Positions 46,858 through 56,581 of a stretch of DNA of 64,000 nucleotides are shown here, one piece after another. The notes beneath the pieces were generated by a model. It did no database searches. It was not told the origin of the DNA and saw only the letters and a list, made by a program, of their open reading frames with translations. The DNA comes from Leptolyngbyaceae cyanobacterium JSC-12. Lineage in GTDB: Bacteria > Cyanobacteriota > Cyanobacteriia > Leptolyngbyales > Leptolyngbyaceae. Position numbers and translations under genes: made by a program. The DNA lies in contig CM001633.1 in the NCBI GenBank assembly GCA_000309945.1, forward strand, positions 4,985,174-5,049,173, given 5' to 3'. Position 1 is the stretch's first letter; each line of letters begins with the position of its first letter.

Positions 46858-48993
46858 ATGAACTCAGATTCTTCCCGTTTACTTCGTGTACCCAGTGGTC
46901 GTCGGGACGATCGCAAACACACTCCGAAAGTCAACCGCAAGGGCATTTATCAACGAGCTATTCGAGAAGCCTTGCTCAAGTTAGATCCTCGTGTTGCAGT
47001 GCGGAATCCAGTCATGTTTGTGGTATGGCTCGGCACAATTGTTACCTTTTTAATGACCATCAATCCGAATTTATTTCACACTGTTCAAGAATCCCCTGGT
47101 CACCAGCGACTCCTCAATGGCACTATTACATTGATTCTATTTTTTACCGTTTTGTTTGCAAACTTTGCTGAGGCAGTGGCAGAAGGGCGTGGCAAGGCCC
47201 AAGCAGATGCATTACGCTCTACTCGGAGTGACACCATTGCTCGCAAAATGTTACCCGATGGTAGCATTCAGGAAGTTAACTCAACTGAACTGCGTCGCGG
47301 GGATCAGGTCAAGGTAATTGCTGGAGATATGATTCCGGCAGATGGTGAGGTGATTCAGGGCATTGGTTCGGTAGATGAATCGGCAATTACGGGGGAATCG
47401 GCTCCAGTTTTAAAACAACCGGGAACAGATATTGCTAGTTCGGTCACAGGTGGAACCCGTTTACTTTCTGATGAATTGGTTGTTCGGATTACTTCAGATC
47501 CAGGACAAGGTTTTATTGATCGCATGATTTCCTTAGTAGAAGGGGCAAAGCGCAGCAAAACTCCGAATGAGATTGCATTAACGGTGCTGCTGGCAGTGCT
47601 AACTCAAGTGTTTTTGATTGTCGTTGCAACGCTGCCACCCATTTCTGGATATATTGCAGATTTTTTGGATCAGGTTTTAGGCAATCAGGTCGGCAATCAA
47701 CTACGAGCTGAAACCAGCATTGCCATTCTAATTTCACTCTTGGTCGCCTTGATTCCAACAACAATTGGTGGACTGCTCAGTGCGATCGGCATTGCAGGCA
47801 TGGATCGAGTTGCACAATTTAATGTGATTGCGACCTCTGGACGTGCCGTAGAAGCCTGCGGAGACGTGAATACCCTGGTTCTGGACAAAACTGGAACTAT
47901 TACTCTAGGAAACCGCCTGGCCGATGAATTCATCCCAGTTAACGGGCATACACTTCAAGAAGTTGCCGATGTCTGTTTGGCTGCTAGCTTGTTTGATGAA
48001 ACACCCGAGGGACGATCCATTGTTCAGTTAGCCCAAAAACTAGATGCTAAAGCAGATTGGATGGATAAATCAGTTGAAGGAATTGAATTTTCTGCCCGGA
48101 CTCGCATGAGTGGCACGGATATTGATGGTAAGGAATATCGCAAGGGAGCAGTGGATGCAATTAAGGGCTTTGTGCGATCGCGTGGTGGACAAGTACCTGC
48201 AATGCTGGATGAGGCTTACGAGCGCGTATCTCGGTTAGGCGGAACTCCATTAGCCGTTTGCCAGGGAAATGATATTTATGGCGTGATTTATTTGAAGGAC
48301 ATTGTCAAACCAGGGTTGCGAGAGCGATTCGATCAGCTGCGCCGCATGGGGGTAAAAACCATCATGCTAACTGGAGATAACCAAATTACGGCTTCAGTGA
48401 TTGCACAAGAAGCTGGAGTAGATGACTACATTGCCGAAGCCACACCTGAAGATAAAATTGAGGTGATTCGTCGTGAACAATCACAAGGAAAATTAGTCGC
48501 AATGACTGGTGACGGCACTAATGATGCGCCAGCCTTAGCACAAGCAAATGTAGGGTTAGCCATGAACTCAGGGACTCAAGCAGCAAAGGAGGCTGCAAAT
48601 ATGGTAGATCTAGATTCTGACCCAACTAAGTTAATTGATTTAGTGACTATTGGTAAACAGCTCCTAATTACTCGTGGTGCATTGACGACATTCTCTATTG
48701 CAAATGATATTGCCAAATACTTCGCTATCATTCCCACTATTTTTGCCTCGGCTGGAATTAGTGCGCTCAACATCATGCAGTTGAAGAGTACTCAATCTGC
48801 AATTATCTCAGCCTTAATCTACAATGCCCTGATCATTCCAGCCCTCATTCCTCTAGCATTACGAGGTGTACAGTTTCGCCCACTCACGGCTGACCAATTA
48901 TTGCAGCGTAATATTCTGATTTACGGCTTGGGAGGAATTATTGCTCCATTTATTGCAATCAAAGCGATCGACTTGATTTTACCCTTGTCCTAA
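46858..48993 (+). CDS. kdpB: Potassium-transporting P-type ATPase subunit B
   Basis: A 711-residue catalytic subunit. The phosphorylated Asp is in [13 protein letters not shown] near 345. Actuator motif [12 protein letters not shown], nucleotide region [15 protein letters not shown] (KGA) and hinge [17 protein letters not shown] are present. Seven membrane spans and standard length; the first 35 residues are basic and extra to the core. It hydrolyses ATP to drive K+ uptake through KdpA. It starts 37 bases after kdpA. Confidence 0.96.
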   Translation: MNSDSSRLLRVPSGRRDDRKHTPKVNRKGIYQRAIREALLKLDPRVAVRNPVMFVVWLGTIVTFLMTINPNLFHTVQESPGHQRLLNGTITLILFFTVLFANFAEAVAEGRGKAQADALRSTRSDTIARKMLPDGSIQEVNSTELRRGDQVKVIAGDMIPADGEVIQGIGSVDESAITGESAPVLKQPGTDIASSVTGGTRLLSDELVVRITSDPGQGFIDRMISLVEGAKRSKTPNEIALTVLLAVLTQVFLIVVATLPPISGYIADFLDQVLGNQVGNQLRAETSIAILISLLVALIPTTIGGLLSAIGIAGMDRVAQFNVIATSGRAVEACGDVNTLVLDKTGTITLGNRLADEFIPVNGHTLQEVADVCLAASLFDETPEGRSIVQLAQKLDAKADWMDKSVEGIEFSARTRMSGTDIDGKEYRKGAVDAIKGFVRSRGGQVPAMLDEAYERVSRLGGTPLAVCQGNDIYGVIYLKDIVKPGLRERFDQLRRMGVKTIMLTGDNQITASVIAQEAGVDDYIAEATPEDKIEVIRREQSQGKLVAMTGDGTNDAPALAQANVGLAMNSGTQAAKEAANMVDLDSDPTKLIDLVTIGKQLLITRGALTTFSIANDIAKYFAIIPTIFASAGISALNIMQLKSTQSAIISALIYNALIIPALIPLALRGVQFRPLTADQLLQRNILIYGLGGIIAPFIAIKAIDLILPLS

Positions 48994-49008
48994 TTATCCC
49001 TTAAAACT

Positions 49009-49200
49009 ATGAAGCGAAAACATTCTCTGTATCTATTTCTAGCATTGTGCCTCAACTTGATTGTTGCACCAGTTGTTTATGCAGCGGGTGGTAATGAGTT
49101 TTCTCGTACTCAAGCCTGGGCATTAGGCTTACTAGGGTTGGGAACTATTGCCTTGTCTGTTTATTTATTCTTTGTCATGGTTGTACCGGAGAAGTTTTAA
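49009..49200 (+). CDS. Small Kdp-associated membrane protein (KdpF/KdpG-like)
   Basis: A 63-residue protein with a cleavable-like signal (FLALCLNLIVAPVVYAAG) and one C-terminal membrane span (ALGLLGLGTIALSVYLFFVM) resembling KdpF. It sits between kdpB and kdpC, as kdpF/kdpG does in cyanobacterial kdp operons such as Anabaena kdpABGCD. Its TAA overlaps the kdpC start (TAATG). It probably stabilises the complex. Confidence 0.8.
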   Translation: MKRKHSLYLFLALCLNLIVAPVVYAAGGNEFSRTQAWALGLLGLGTIALSVYLFFVMVVPEKF

Positions 49201-49844
49201 TGAGTTTCACACGTGAATTAAGTAGAGCGATTCGTTCTACCCTGGTACTCTGGGTAATCACAGCATTGATTTATCCTTTCAGCATGATTGTTTTTGGGCA
49301 ACTTGTTTTTCCGTTCCAGGCGAATGGCAGTATATTGACAGATGCTCAAGGGCAGCCCGTTGGCTCTGCTTTAATTGGGCAACCATTCACTAGCGATCGC
49401 TATTTCAACAGTCGCCCCAGCACTATTAACTACAGCACTGCAGATCCCAAAACAGATGCGGCAAATATCCTGAAAACAGGAGTTTCAGGGGCAAGCAACC
49501 TGGCTCCCAGTAATCCAGCACTGATTGATCGCATCAAGGGTAAACCAGATGCAGATCCAGCAAAGGCGATCCCTGGAGAAATTTCCAGATTACAAACTGC
49601 TGGCATTTCCCCAACCGCAGATCTCATTTACACTTCTGGTTCTGGTCTGGATCCACACATCACCCCAGAGTCCGCTAGAGCACAAATCGCACGAGTTGCA
49701 AAGGCACGAGGTCTACGACCAAACCAACTGGAAGACTTGATCAATCAGAACATTGACCATCGTTTTCTGGGTATTTTTGGTGAACCAGGAGTGAACGTGT
49801 TGAAGCTAAACTTAGCTCTCGATGCCATAAAACCTGCTACATAA
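49200..49844 (+). CDS. kdpC: Potassium-transporting ATPase subunit C
   Basis: A 214-residue protein with one N-terminal membrane anchor (TLVLWVITALIYPFSMIVFG) and a periplasmic domain with family blocks QPFTSDRYFNSRPSTINY, GLDPHITPESARAQIARV and FGEPGVNVLKLNLAL. KdpC contributes to K+ affinity and complex assembly. The start codon overlaps the preceding stop. Confidence 0.95.
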   Translation: MSFTRELSRAIRSTLVLWVITALIYPFSMIVFGQLVFPFQANGSILTDAQGQPVGSALIGQPFTSDRYFNSRPSTINYSTADPKTDAANILKTGVSGASNLAPSNPALIDRIKGKPDADPAKAIPGEISRLQTAGISPTADLIYTSGSGLDPHITPESARAQIARVAKARGLRPNQLEDLINQNIDHRFLGIFGEPGVNVLKLNLALDAIKPAT

Positions 49845-49926
49845 GCTTTTTATCATGTGAACACACTCAATTAGTTTTGACATTTCAATAATTTTCTCAG
49901 TAGCAAGTTCTAAAAGGTTTAACTTG

Positions 49927-51060
49927 ATGGCTAAACCACCACTAACCTCCCCTGTTAATACTTACCATCCTGTGCGACGTGGCAAGCATAAGATTTTTAT
50001 TGGTATGGCTCCAGGAGTTGGTAAAACTTTCAAGATGCTGGAAGAGGGACATCAACTCAAGCAAGATGGAGTTGATGTGGTCATTGGATTATTGGAAACT
50101 CACGGACGCAAAGAAACTGCAGAAAAGGCGGAAGGTTTGGAGATTGTACCCCGCCAGCAGATTGAGCATAATGGCATCATTCTGACAGAAATGGATACGA
50201 ATGCGGTGCTATTGCGTCAACCTCAACTCGCCCTCGTCGATGAACTGGCACATACCAATGTGCCCGGTTCTCAACGAGAAAAACGGTATCAAGATGTGGA
50301 AGTACTTTTAGCAGCAGGGATTGATGTTTTTTCCACCGTGAATATTCAGCACCTGGAAAGCTTGAACGATCTGGTCGCCCGAATAACAGGTGTTGTCGTG
50401 CGCGAGCGGATCCCGGATCGCTTATTGGAAGAGGCAGATGAAGTGGTGGTGGTGGATGTTACACCCGAAACATTAGAAGAGCGGCTTCGGGAGGGCAAGA
50501 TTTATAGTATGGCGAAAGTGGAGCAAGCCTTACAAAACTTTTTTCAGCGCCGTAATTTAATCGCCTTACGAGAGTTAGCTTTACGGGAAGTTGCAGACAA
50601 TATTGAAGAAGAAGTTCTGGCAGAAGATATTAACAACACTCACTCAAATGCACCCTACTGCAATATTCATGAACGAGTACTGGTGTGTGTTTCAACATAT
50701 CCCAATGCCGTTCAACTGATTCGACGCGGTGCCCGAATTGCGGGTTATATGCATGCTCCTTTCTACTGTCTGTTTGTGGATGATCCGGACCGCTTCCTTA
50801 CAAAGCCAGAAAGCTTACATATCGAAACCTGTGAACGACTTTGCAAAGAATTTGGGGGAAAGTTTATTCGGGTAACTGGGAACGATAAAGCAAAAGCGAT
50901 CGCAGACGTTGCTAAAACTTATCGTGTGACTCAAATTGTGATCGGAGAAAGTCAACATTCCCGATGGAAGTTAATGCTTCGTGGTTCCTTAACTCATAAA
51001 TTGCTACGATTGTTAAAAAATATTGATGTTCACATTATTTCAACTGATAAAACCCATTGA
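49927..51060 (+). CDS. kdpD: Short KdpD: KdpD sensor domain plus Usp domain, no kinase
   Basis: ATG at 49927. The 377-residue protein carries only the N-terminal part of KdpD: the KdpD domain at about 18-230 with Walker A (GMAPGVGKTFKMLEEG) and ALVDELAHTNVPGS, then a UspA-like domain at about 245-375 (ERVLVCVSTYPNAVQLIRR, QIVIGESQHSRWKLML). The DUF4118, GAF, HisKA and HATPase parts of enterobacterial KdpD are missing. Truncated KdpD is normal in cyanobacteria such as Anabaena. It may bind ATP or a nucleotide second messenger and relay to another kinase. Last gene of the kdp operon. Confidence 0.92.
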   Translation: MAKPPLTSPVNTYHPVRRGKHKIFIGMAPGVGKTFKMLEEGHQLKQDGVDVVIGLLETHGRKETAEKAEGLEIVPRQQIEHNGIILTEMDTNAVLLRQPQLALVDELAHTNVPGSQREKRYQDVEVLLAAGIDVFSTVNIQHLESLNDLVARITGVVVRERIPDRLLEEADEVVVVDVTPETLEERLREGKIYSMAKVEQALQNFFQRRNLIALRELALREVADNIEEEVLAEDINNTHSNAPYCNIHERVLVCVSTYPNAVQLIRRGARIAGYMHAPFYCLFVDDPDRFLTKPESLHIETCERLCKEFGGKFIRVTGNDKAKAIADVAKTYRVTQIVIGESQHSRWKLMLRGSLTHKLLRLLKNIDVHIISTDKTH

Positions 51061-51334
51061 GTGCTCTTTTATGACTATTTATTAACTCGCGATCGCTTAC
51101 ACAAGATTTTGCAATAATGAGATCAGCTATTGCTACAGTAGCCGTCCAGTAGCTTCCAATCGGCGAATGGTCTAGGCACTCGACAGCACTCTTCATGCCT
51201 TTATATAAGCTATTCGCCAAATTATTTTGAGATTTGGTTGAGGAGTCAACTCAGCAGAGTATTACTGCTGGAAATGGATTTGAAACTTTACTTACAACTA
51301 TTACTGCTCACCTGTGTTTAAGCAAGGAGCTGGT

Positions 51335-51880
51335 ATGAATATCAATCGACTTTTAGAATACTATGACTTGGGAGAGCGTCATTTTAAGGGCGCATATTTA
51401 CATGATGCAGACCTGAGCGGCGTTACTCTCAGCGGTGTTAACCTAAGCTATGCCGATTTAAGCAAAGGAAATCTAGCAGGTGCGTGTTTAAAGCGGACTG
51501 ACCTTAGTCATGCAAACTTAACCAATGCTGATTTGAGTCAGGCTGATTTAAGTGGCTCCAATCTCAGTGATGTCAATCTCATTGGGGCTGACCTTTCCCA
51601 AGCTAGCTTGGTAGGTGCAAATTTAGTTGGGGCAGATTTGCGAAGTGCAGACTTACACAGAGCCGATTTACGGGGAGCTAACCTGCAAGATGCAGACTTG
51701 AATGGAGCCAATCTCAGCCAGACAGCTTTAGCAGGGGCAAATTTAGCTGGAGTTGATTTGACTGATGTAGACATGCAAGATGTCGATTTAAGTGAATGCC
51801 ATATCAATGCAGAAGCCTGTCAACGTATCTCCCGCCGTTGGGTTACGTGGAATGGGAGAGAATGTGTTCAACTGAAATAG
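51335..51880 (+). CDS. Pentapeptide-repeat protein
   Basis: The start at 51335 (MNINRLLEYYDLGERHF) has AAGGAG upstream. The 181-residue protein has an N-terminal helix and then about 25 consecutive A(D/N)LxG-type pentapeptides (residues 20-155; ADLSG, ANLTN, ADLRS, ANLQD), which fold as a right-handed quadrilateral beta-helix, and a short tail RRWVTWNGRECVQLK. It is a solenoid with unknown function, common in cyanobacteria; some family members mimic DNA or associate with membranes. The repeats are regular with no breaks. Confidence 0.93.
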   Translation: MNINRLLEYYDLGERHFKGAYLHDADLSGVTLSGVNLSYADLSKGNLAGACLKRTDLSHANLTNADLSQADLSGSNLSDVNLIGADLSQASLVGANLVGADLRSADLHRADLRGANLQDADLNGANLSQTALAGANLAGVDLTDVDMQDVDLSECHINAEACQRISRRWVTWNGRECVQLK

Positions 51881-52003
51881 GTATCTGTGAACAGGAAGGT
51901 GTGACTCATTCTTACTAATGCCTAGCTTCCAATCGTGGTTTGTTACACCTCCTGTCCATCAATGAAGAACTTCTGGCACCATTTTGCAAACGGGGGCTAA
52001 GTC

Positions 52004-52225
52004 ATGTTGCGGCAAGTTCAGTATTCTTTGGATGTGATTCGAGAGGAGGCGCGTCGGCTAGTTTGTAAAGGAGTTCTAGATCGAAAACAACCAATTTATT
52101 CACTCTGTCAATGTTTCCCAACCCGTGAGTGGGAGTACATTGAACGTGAACTTGAAAGGAATGATTTTTTGCTGAGAGACCAAATTCTAGATTTGATCGG
52201 CTGTGAAGATTGGTATGAGGATTAG
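52004..52225 (+). CDS. DUF4327 family protein
   Basis: A 73-residue cyanobacterial protein with the DUF4327 pattern: YSLDVIREEARRLVCKGVL, then QPIYSLCQCFPTREWEYIE, then RNDFLLRDQILDLIGCEDW. It is small, soluble and helical. The function is unknown. Two extra Cys (LCQCF) are unusual but not diagnostic. It stands alone between the pentapeptide gene and the reversed peptidase gene. Confidence 0.9.
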   Translation: MLRQVQYSLDVIREEARRLVCKGVLDRKQPIYSLCQCFPTREWEYIERELERNDFLLRDQILDLIGCEDWYED

Positions 52226-52300
52226 GACTGACAAGTTGATTGGTCATTGTTGTTTGGTCGTTAAGGATATTGTTCTTTCAAATGAGAAATCATTGATGAT

Positions 52301-53575
52301 TTAAGTTTGTTCTTCCTTTGCCAATAATTGCCTGAGGATTTTCAGTGCTGTTCGCGTGGTTTCATTCAGCAGGGTTGGATCCACGACCTGATCAGTTGGC
52401 TTGTGGTAATTCGGTTCTAAGCCGCGATGGAAGAACAAAACTGGAACACCTACTGCAGCAAATGAAGCATGATCACTGCCACCACTGCTACTACCCAATG
52501 TCACAGTATCCGTTTTGATTGCTTGCGCCAGTTGAGTGAGAGATGGTGTTCCACTCACTCGCAATGGCTGATTGACTCCCACCATATCAAAATTCAGCAT
52601 TCCCTTCAGACCTTTAAGCAACTGGGGGGATGATGTTTTCACAAATGCTTTGGAGCCGTGTAATCCATCTTCTTCCCCATCGAATGCTACAAACCAGACC
52701 TTCTGGGCCTGGGGGGTCTGGGCAATGTTGCGAGCGATCGCCAGCACCACTGCAGTTCCCGAAGCATTGTCGTTTGCGCCCGGTGAGCCAGCAACAGAAT
52801 CATAATGCCCACCCAACAACACTTTCGGTTGAGTTACACCTGCTAAATGAGCTATCACATTGCGTCCTGTCACTTTGCGCTGTCCAGCATTAATGCTGAG
52901 GGTCACCGTTAATAGCTCACGGCGTGCCTGCTCCAACAAAGGTTTCCCTTGATTACCCGATATTGCCAAAACAGGGAACGGAGATGATTGAGTCAAAATT
53001 CCCGAAAAGTTGTCAGCTGCATTGTTCACAATCACTAACCCAATCGCCCCCGCGGCAGCGGCATTTTGAACTTTTTCAGTAAATGGAATTTCTCCTCGCT
53101 GAGTAATTGCGATCGCGCCTTTCACATTCACTGTGGCAAAATCAGCTATTCGTCCCACATTCGGAACTGATACTAGATGCCCAGTCAAAGAGCCTGCTGT
53201 CGTGCCTCGCAGCGCCAATCCTCTGAAAGCAACACCATTGACCGTCAGGCTAGATCCCTGATCCTCAAACTTGTCATAGGTAAAGGTTTGAATCTCTGCC
53301 TCGTAACCCGCCTTACGGAATTCTGCAACCAGGTAGTTGCTGGCTTGTTCCATAACAGGCATACCTGTCACCCGTGGTCCCATTTTAACCAGTGCCTCGA
53401 CATCTGAATTGAAGGATGGAACCGTTTGCTGAACCGAGATGGAAACTGGATAGTCCTGAGCTTTGGCAGTTTCTCGTGCTGGCGTACAACCGATAAACCC
53501 TACTGCCACAATACTTAAGCTGGCAAGCAGGCGCTTTGGGGTTCGGGATAAGGTGTTGACCCAGTAGTGATTCAT
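52301..53575 (-). CDS. M28-family zinc aminopeptidase, lipoprotein
   Basis: The start at 53575 (MNHYWVNTLSRTP) gives a lipoprotein signal with lipobox VGFIGC at about residue 32; an upstream frame is longer but less plausible. The 424-residue protein has a PA (protease-associated) insert at about 130-235 (AITQRGEIPFTEKVQNAAAA) and an M28 catalytic domain at about 235-420: GGHYDSVAGSPGANDNASGT (zinc His and bridging Asp), VAFDGEEDGLHGSKAF (Glu-Glu), NFDMVGVNQ and GGSDHASFA (final ligands). It probably trims N-terminal residues of peptides outside the cytoplasm. It lies 73 bases after the MprF-like gene on the same strand. Confidence 0.92.
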   Translation of the reverse strand: MNHYWVNTLSRTPKRLLASLSIVAVGFIGCTPARETAKAQDYPVSISVQQTVPSFNSDVEALVKMGPRVTGMPVMEQASNYLVAEFRKAGYEAEIQTFTYDKFEDQGSSLTVNGVAFRGLALRGTTAGSLTGHLVSVPNVGRIADFATVNVKGAIAITQRGEIPFTEKVQNAAAAGAIGLVIVNNAADNFSGILTQSSPFPVLAISGNQGKPLLEQARRELLTVTLSINAGQRKVTGRNVIAHLAGVTQPKVLLGGHYDSVAGSPGANDNASGTAVVLAIARNIAQTPQAQKVWFVAFDGEEDGLHGSKAFVKTSSPQLLKGLKGMLNFDMVGVNQPLRVSGTPSLTQLAQAIKTDTVTLGSSSGGSDHASFAAVGVPVLFFHRGLEPNYHKPTDQVVDPTLLNETTRTALKILRQLLAKEEQT

Positions 53576-53648
53576 GATGGATGGAGAATTAAAGTTGATT
53601 TCAGAGCCAGGCAACCAGGCGATCGTAACCAATCACAGCCATCCACAC

Positions 53649-55358
53649 TTAGCTAGTGAAGTTGAAATAATCAAACAAGCGATCGCCAGAGTCTGCCCGT
53701 ACTAGTCCGACTGCTACATCAGGTAAGGCTGCGATGTTGGGATAAATTAAATACCGTGGTTCCCAGCAGGGCTGAAACTTCTCCTTAAACTGGTGCAACC
53801 CTTTGAAGTTGTAGAACTGATTGAGATGTTTAAACAAGTAGTTCAACCCTTTCTCTACCCGTCGAGCATCCGAACCGCACCCCACTCCAGCTAATGGAGA
53901 CAAACTAAAGTTAAACCCATCATAATTGAGCTTCTGAAAGTGCTGTATCATGGACACAAACAAGAAATCCATCGTACCTTTCTCGACATTTTGCCGATGC
54001 CGCATCAAACTAACAGTAACTTCTTTGCGGTTGTAGCCAGAGAGTAAGTCTGCAAAGGCAATCACTTGACCATTTGGATCATAGATTACTCCTATCTGAT
54101 TCTGGCGCAGGTAATCCCGATCAAACCACGCCATCGAAAATCGTTTTTCCGAGCCTTGTTTACTCTGCAACCATTCGTCACTGACGGGTTTAAGTTGCTG
54201 AATCAATTCATCGCTAATGGGTGGCTGGTAAAGCTGAAAGGTGTGTCCAGTTTTGGTAAGGCGATTGATTGCTGTTCGTAAGTTTTGGTTGGCTTTGCCT
54301 TTAAGGTTAAATTGCTTGAGATCTACGATCGCTTCCTCACCAATTTGGATCGACTGGAAACCCAGAGATTGATACAGCAGTAGTTGATCTGGTAATACTT
54401 CGTAAAATACTGGCAGCCAATCATTTTGATGACAAAACATTATAAATCCTTGAATTGCTTCATTTCGATCTGATTTGGGACCAATCGGATCTCCTAGCGA
54501 GATCGCGGTTCGACCTTTGGCGACGTAAGCCACAACGGTTTTCTGAGTTGGGCTAAAATAGTAAGACTTATCAGGCAAAAGCGCCAGTCTTGCTAAAGAA
54601 GTCTGCCCATATTTATCAATAATGTCCTGCGCATGTTGCCGTTCCACGTGAGATGCAGCATCGCCTCGCATTATTACAGGACGTAACAACAGGAACAGGG
54701 CGATCGCGAAGGTTGCCACCCCAACAATATAAATCGAATTAACGAAGAACTCGGCATACCGTCCCTGAGGCTGTAATCCTGCATTATCTTCAGTAAAGAA
54801 CAAAGCTAGAGTTTGCCAAATTGCGGCAAAAAATCCAAAGTTAACAGGTTGCCCATCAATTTGAAAGTGACCATCCAGAATGTAAAAACCTGCAGTTCCA
54901 TACGCCAGCGTAAATAAAATGCTAAAAAATAACACCCGAACACCCTGGGCGATCGAGGGTTTGTCGGATCGAGCCGTGAACATATCCCGCATCACTATCA
55001 ACTGCACTAGCAGCATCACTGCCAGAAAACATTCTTCATAGTCTAAGCCTTTAATCAAATGACTCAAGATCGAGAGCAGAAGCAGGGCGATCGTTAATCC
55101 CCAGGCAACTCGTTTGCGGCGAAGCAAATTAGCCGCCAGAACAAGCAGCACAAATCCTGCCAGAGCGGCAAAAATCCGTCCACCTGATCGCACATAAAAT
55201 GGAAAGAATAATTCCAGAAGATTCCGTCGATGAGGCAAGCTGGGCGTGACGGCTGAAAGTAGATTCACCACTCCCATGAGAGATGTTAATAAAGATGCAG
55301 TCCACAAACCAATCTGAGTACGTTTCGATAACTGCCTGCTCGCCATAGGTGCCATCAC
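53649..55358 (-). CDS. MprF-like phosphatidylglycerol aminoacyltransferase (DUF2156)
   Basis: A 569-residue protein. Residues 1-225 contain about six membrane helices. Residues 250-565 form the DUF2156 dual-GNAT domain found in the C-terminal half of MprF/lysyl-PG synthases: VVAYVAKGRTAISLGDPIGP, LLYQSLGFQSIQIGEEAIVD, and FSLSPLAGVGCGSDARRVEK near the end. Such enzymes move an amino acid from aminoacyl-tRNA to phosphatidylglycerol, lowering membrane negative charge. The flippase half of Staphylococcus MprF (eight extra helices) is largely missing. It starts two bases after the esterase gene, so the two are translated together. Confidence 0.85.
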   Translation of the reverse strand: MMAPMASRQLSKRTQIGLWTASLLTSLMGVVNLLSAVTPSLPHRRNLLELFFPFYVRSGGRIFAALAGFVLLVLAANLLRRKRVAWGLTIALLLLSILSHLIKGLDYEECFLAVMLLVQLIVMRDMFTARSDKPSIAQGVRVLFFSILFTLAYGTAGFYILDGHFQIDGQPVNFGFFAAIWQTLALFFTEDNAGLQPQGRYAEFFVNSIYIVGVATFAIALFLLLRPVIMRGDAASHVERQHAQDIIDKYGQTSLARLALLPDKSYYFSPTQKTVVAYVAKGRTAISLGDPIGPKSDRNEAIQGFIMFCHQNDWLPVFYEVLPDQLLLYQSLGFQSIQIGEEAIVDLKQFNLKGKANQNLRTAINRLTKTGHTFQLYQPPISDELIQQLKPVSDEWLQSKQGSEKRFSMAWFDRDYLRQNQIGVIYDPNGQVIAFADLLSGYNRKEVTVSLMRHRQNVEKGTMDFLFVSMIQHFQKLNYDGFNFSLSPLAGVGCGSDARRVEKGLNYLFKHLNQFYNFKGLHQFKEKFQPCWEPRYLIYPNIAALPDVAVGLVRADSGDRLFDYFNFTS

Positions 55359-55360
55359 AA

Positions 55361-56332
55361 TTACTTTTGGGGTGAATGATCAGACTGTTGTGAATGAGTT
55401 TTAGGTTGTGAATGAGTTTTAGATTGATTCAATGCCAACTTGAATTGTCGTCCAATGAAACTAAGAGAATCAGCAAGATGCTTGTGCCAATAATTCCACC
55501 CCGAATTTTCCCCGATAATTCCATGCCCCCCTGGAAAAATATGGAATTCATTCATAATTCCCAGTTGAGTTAAGGTCTGGTGAAATGATCGTGTGGCTTC
55601 TAGATAGAGATGATCTGCATCCCCTGCATCCAGGTACACTCTCAAATGTCTGCGTTGAATCATTGGCATTTGCGTGATAAAGACTTGAGGACTGTTGGAA
55701 GAACCACTATCATCGGTAAAGTACCCAGTGTGGCTGAAGAACGTCCGAAATTGATCAGGATGGCGTAGCCCGATGTTAAAAGCACCGTAAGCTCCAGAAG
55801 ATAATCCCCCGATTGCCCACAACTCTGGTTGATTGAAAGTGCGATAACGCGCCTTAACAGTTTGCACTAAATCAGTACTAATGAGAGTTGCAACATTGCC
55901 ATTGGGACCATCAAAGTAGTCTGGATCAAAGAAAGGGGTGCTTCCCCGGCGATCATTGCCATCTGGTGTCACCACAATCGCGGGAGGAAGGCGATCAGTC
56001 CGATAAAGGTCATGCAAGACCGAGGTGAGTTTAGCCTTATCCTCATAATCCCGCTCGCTACCGTGCCCACCATGCAGCAAAATAATCACAGGATAACGTT
56101 GCTGCGGATGAGTGGCATAATCGGGAGGCAGCACAACCCCGTAACGCCGTTCACTCCCCATCGCTCGACTGTAAAACCGATTGACTCGAAATGTTAAACC
56201 AGTATTTTGCTCAGCCGATGGGGCATCGAGTTGCGGGGCACCCGCCATAAACACATACCAGTAACCACCACCCACTAAACTAGCCAGGGCAATCATGCTG
56301 GCTAGCAACGCTCGTTTAATCCTCTTTTTCAT
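55361..56332 (-). CDS. Secreted esterase-D-like alpha/beta hydrolase
   Basis: A 323-residue protein with an N-terminal signal anchor (LLASMIALASLVGGGYWYVF) and a putative esterase domain at about 55-295: oxyanion region VIILLHGGHGSERDYEDKA, nucleophile Ser in IGGLSSGAYGAFNIG, acid in LDAGDADHLY, and His in FPGGHGIIGENSG. The C-terminal 20 residues are a low-complexity KTHSQ repeat, encoded by an 18-bp tandem duplication at 55387-55422. It precedes the MprF-like gene directly. In other bacteria, hydrolases beside MprF genes remove amino acids from aminoacyl-phosphatidylglycerol (e.g. PA0919, AcvB); the same is inferred here. Confidence 0.85.
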   Translation of the reverse strand: MKKRIKRALLASMIALASLVGGGYWYVFMAGAPQLDAPSAEQNTGLTFRVNRFYSRAMGSERRYGVVLPPDYATHPQQRYPVIILLHGGHGSERDYEDKAKLTSVLHDLYRTDRLPPAIVVTPDGNDRRGSTPFFDPDYFDGPNGNVATLISTDLVQTVKARYRTFNQPELWAIGGLSSGAYGAFNIGLRHPDQFRTFFSHTGYFTDDSGSSNSPQVFITQMPMIQRRHLRVYLDAGDADHLYLEATRSFHQTLTQLGIMNEFHIFPGGHGIIGENSGWNYWHKHLADSLSFIGRQFKLALNQSKTHSQPKTHSQQSDHSPQK

Positions 56333-56581
56333 GTTGAAGCGCTGACCGATAGTTTACTCATCTACTGAGCCATCTCAATGATAATGGCTAGTTCTGCTTA
56401 TCATTATCTATTAAGGTAGACTTCAATTTTTTGACCAGAGTAATCAATCAGAATTGCGATATTCCCAGGATCGCCGGAATCGGCAGATTGCCGAATATTC
56501 TTCTTGTTGCTGTGTTGCTCTTCTCTAGGAAATGGGAACGATGACGCTTAAATCGCGCAAATAATCAAAGAACAAAAACCG

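Noticed and set aside
51035..51220. 61-codon minus-strand frame after kdpD
   Set aside because: Overlaps the end of kdpD in antisense and has no recognisable features; the spacer 51061-51334 otherwise looks non-coding.
51538..51807. 89-codon minus-strand frame inside the pentapeptide gene
   Set aside because: Its regular LAPxKSA pattern is the reverse-strand reading of the pentapeptide repeats, not an independent gene.
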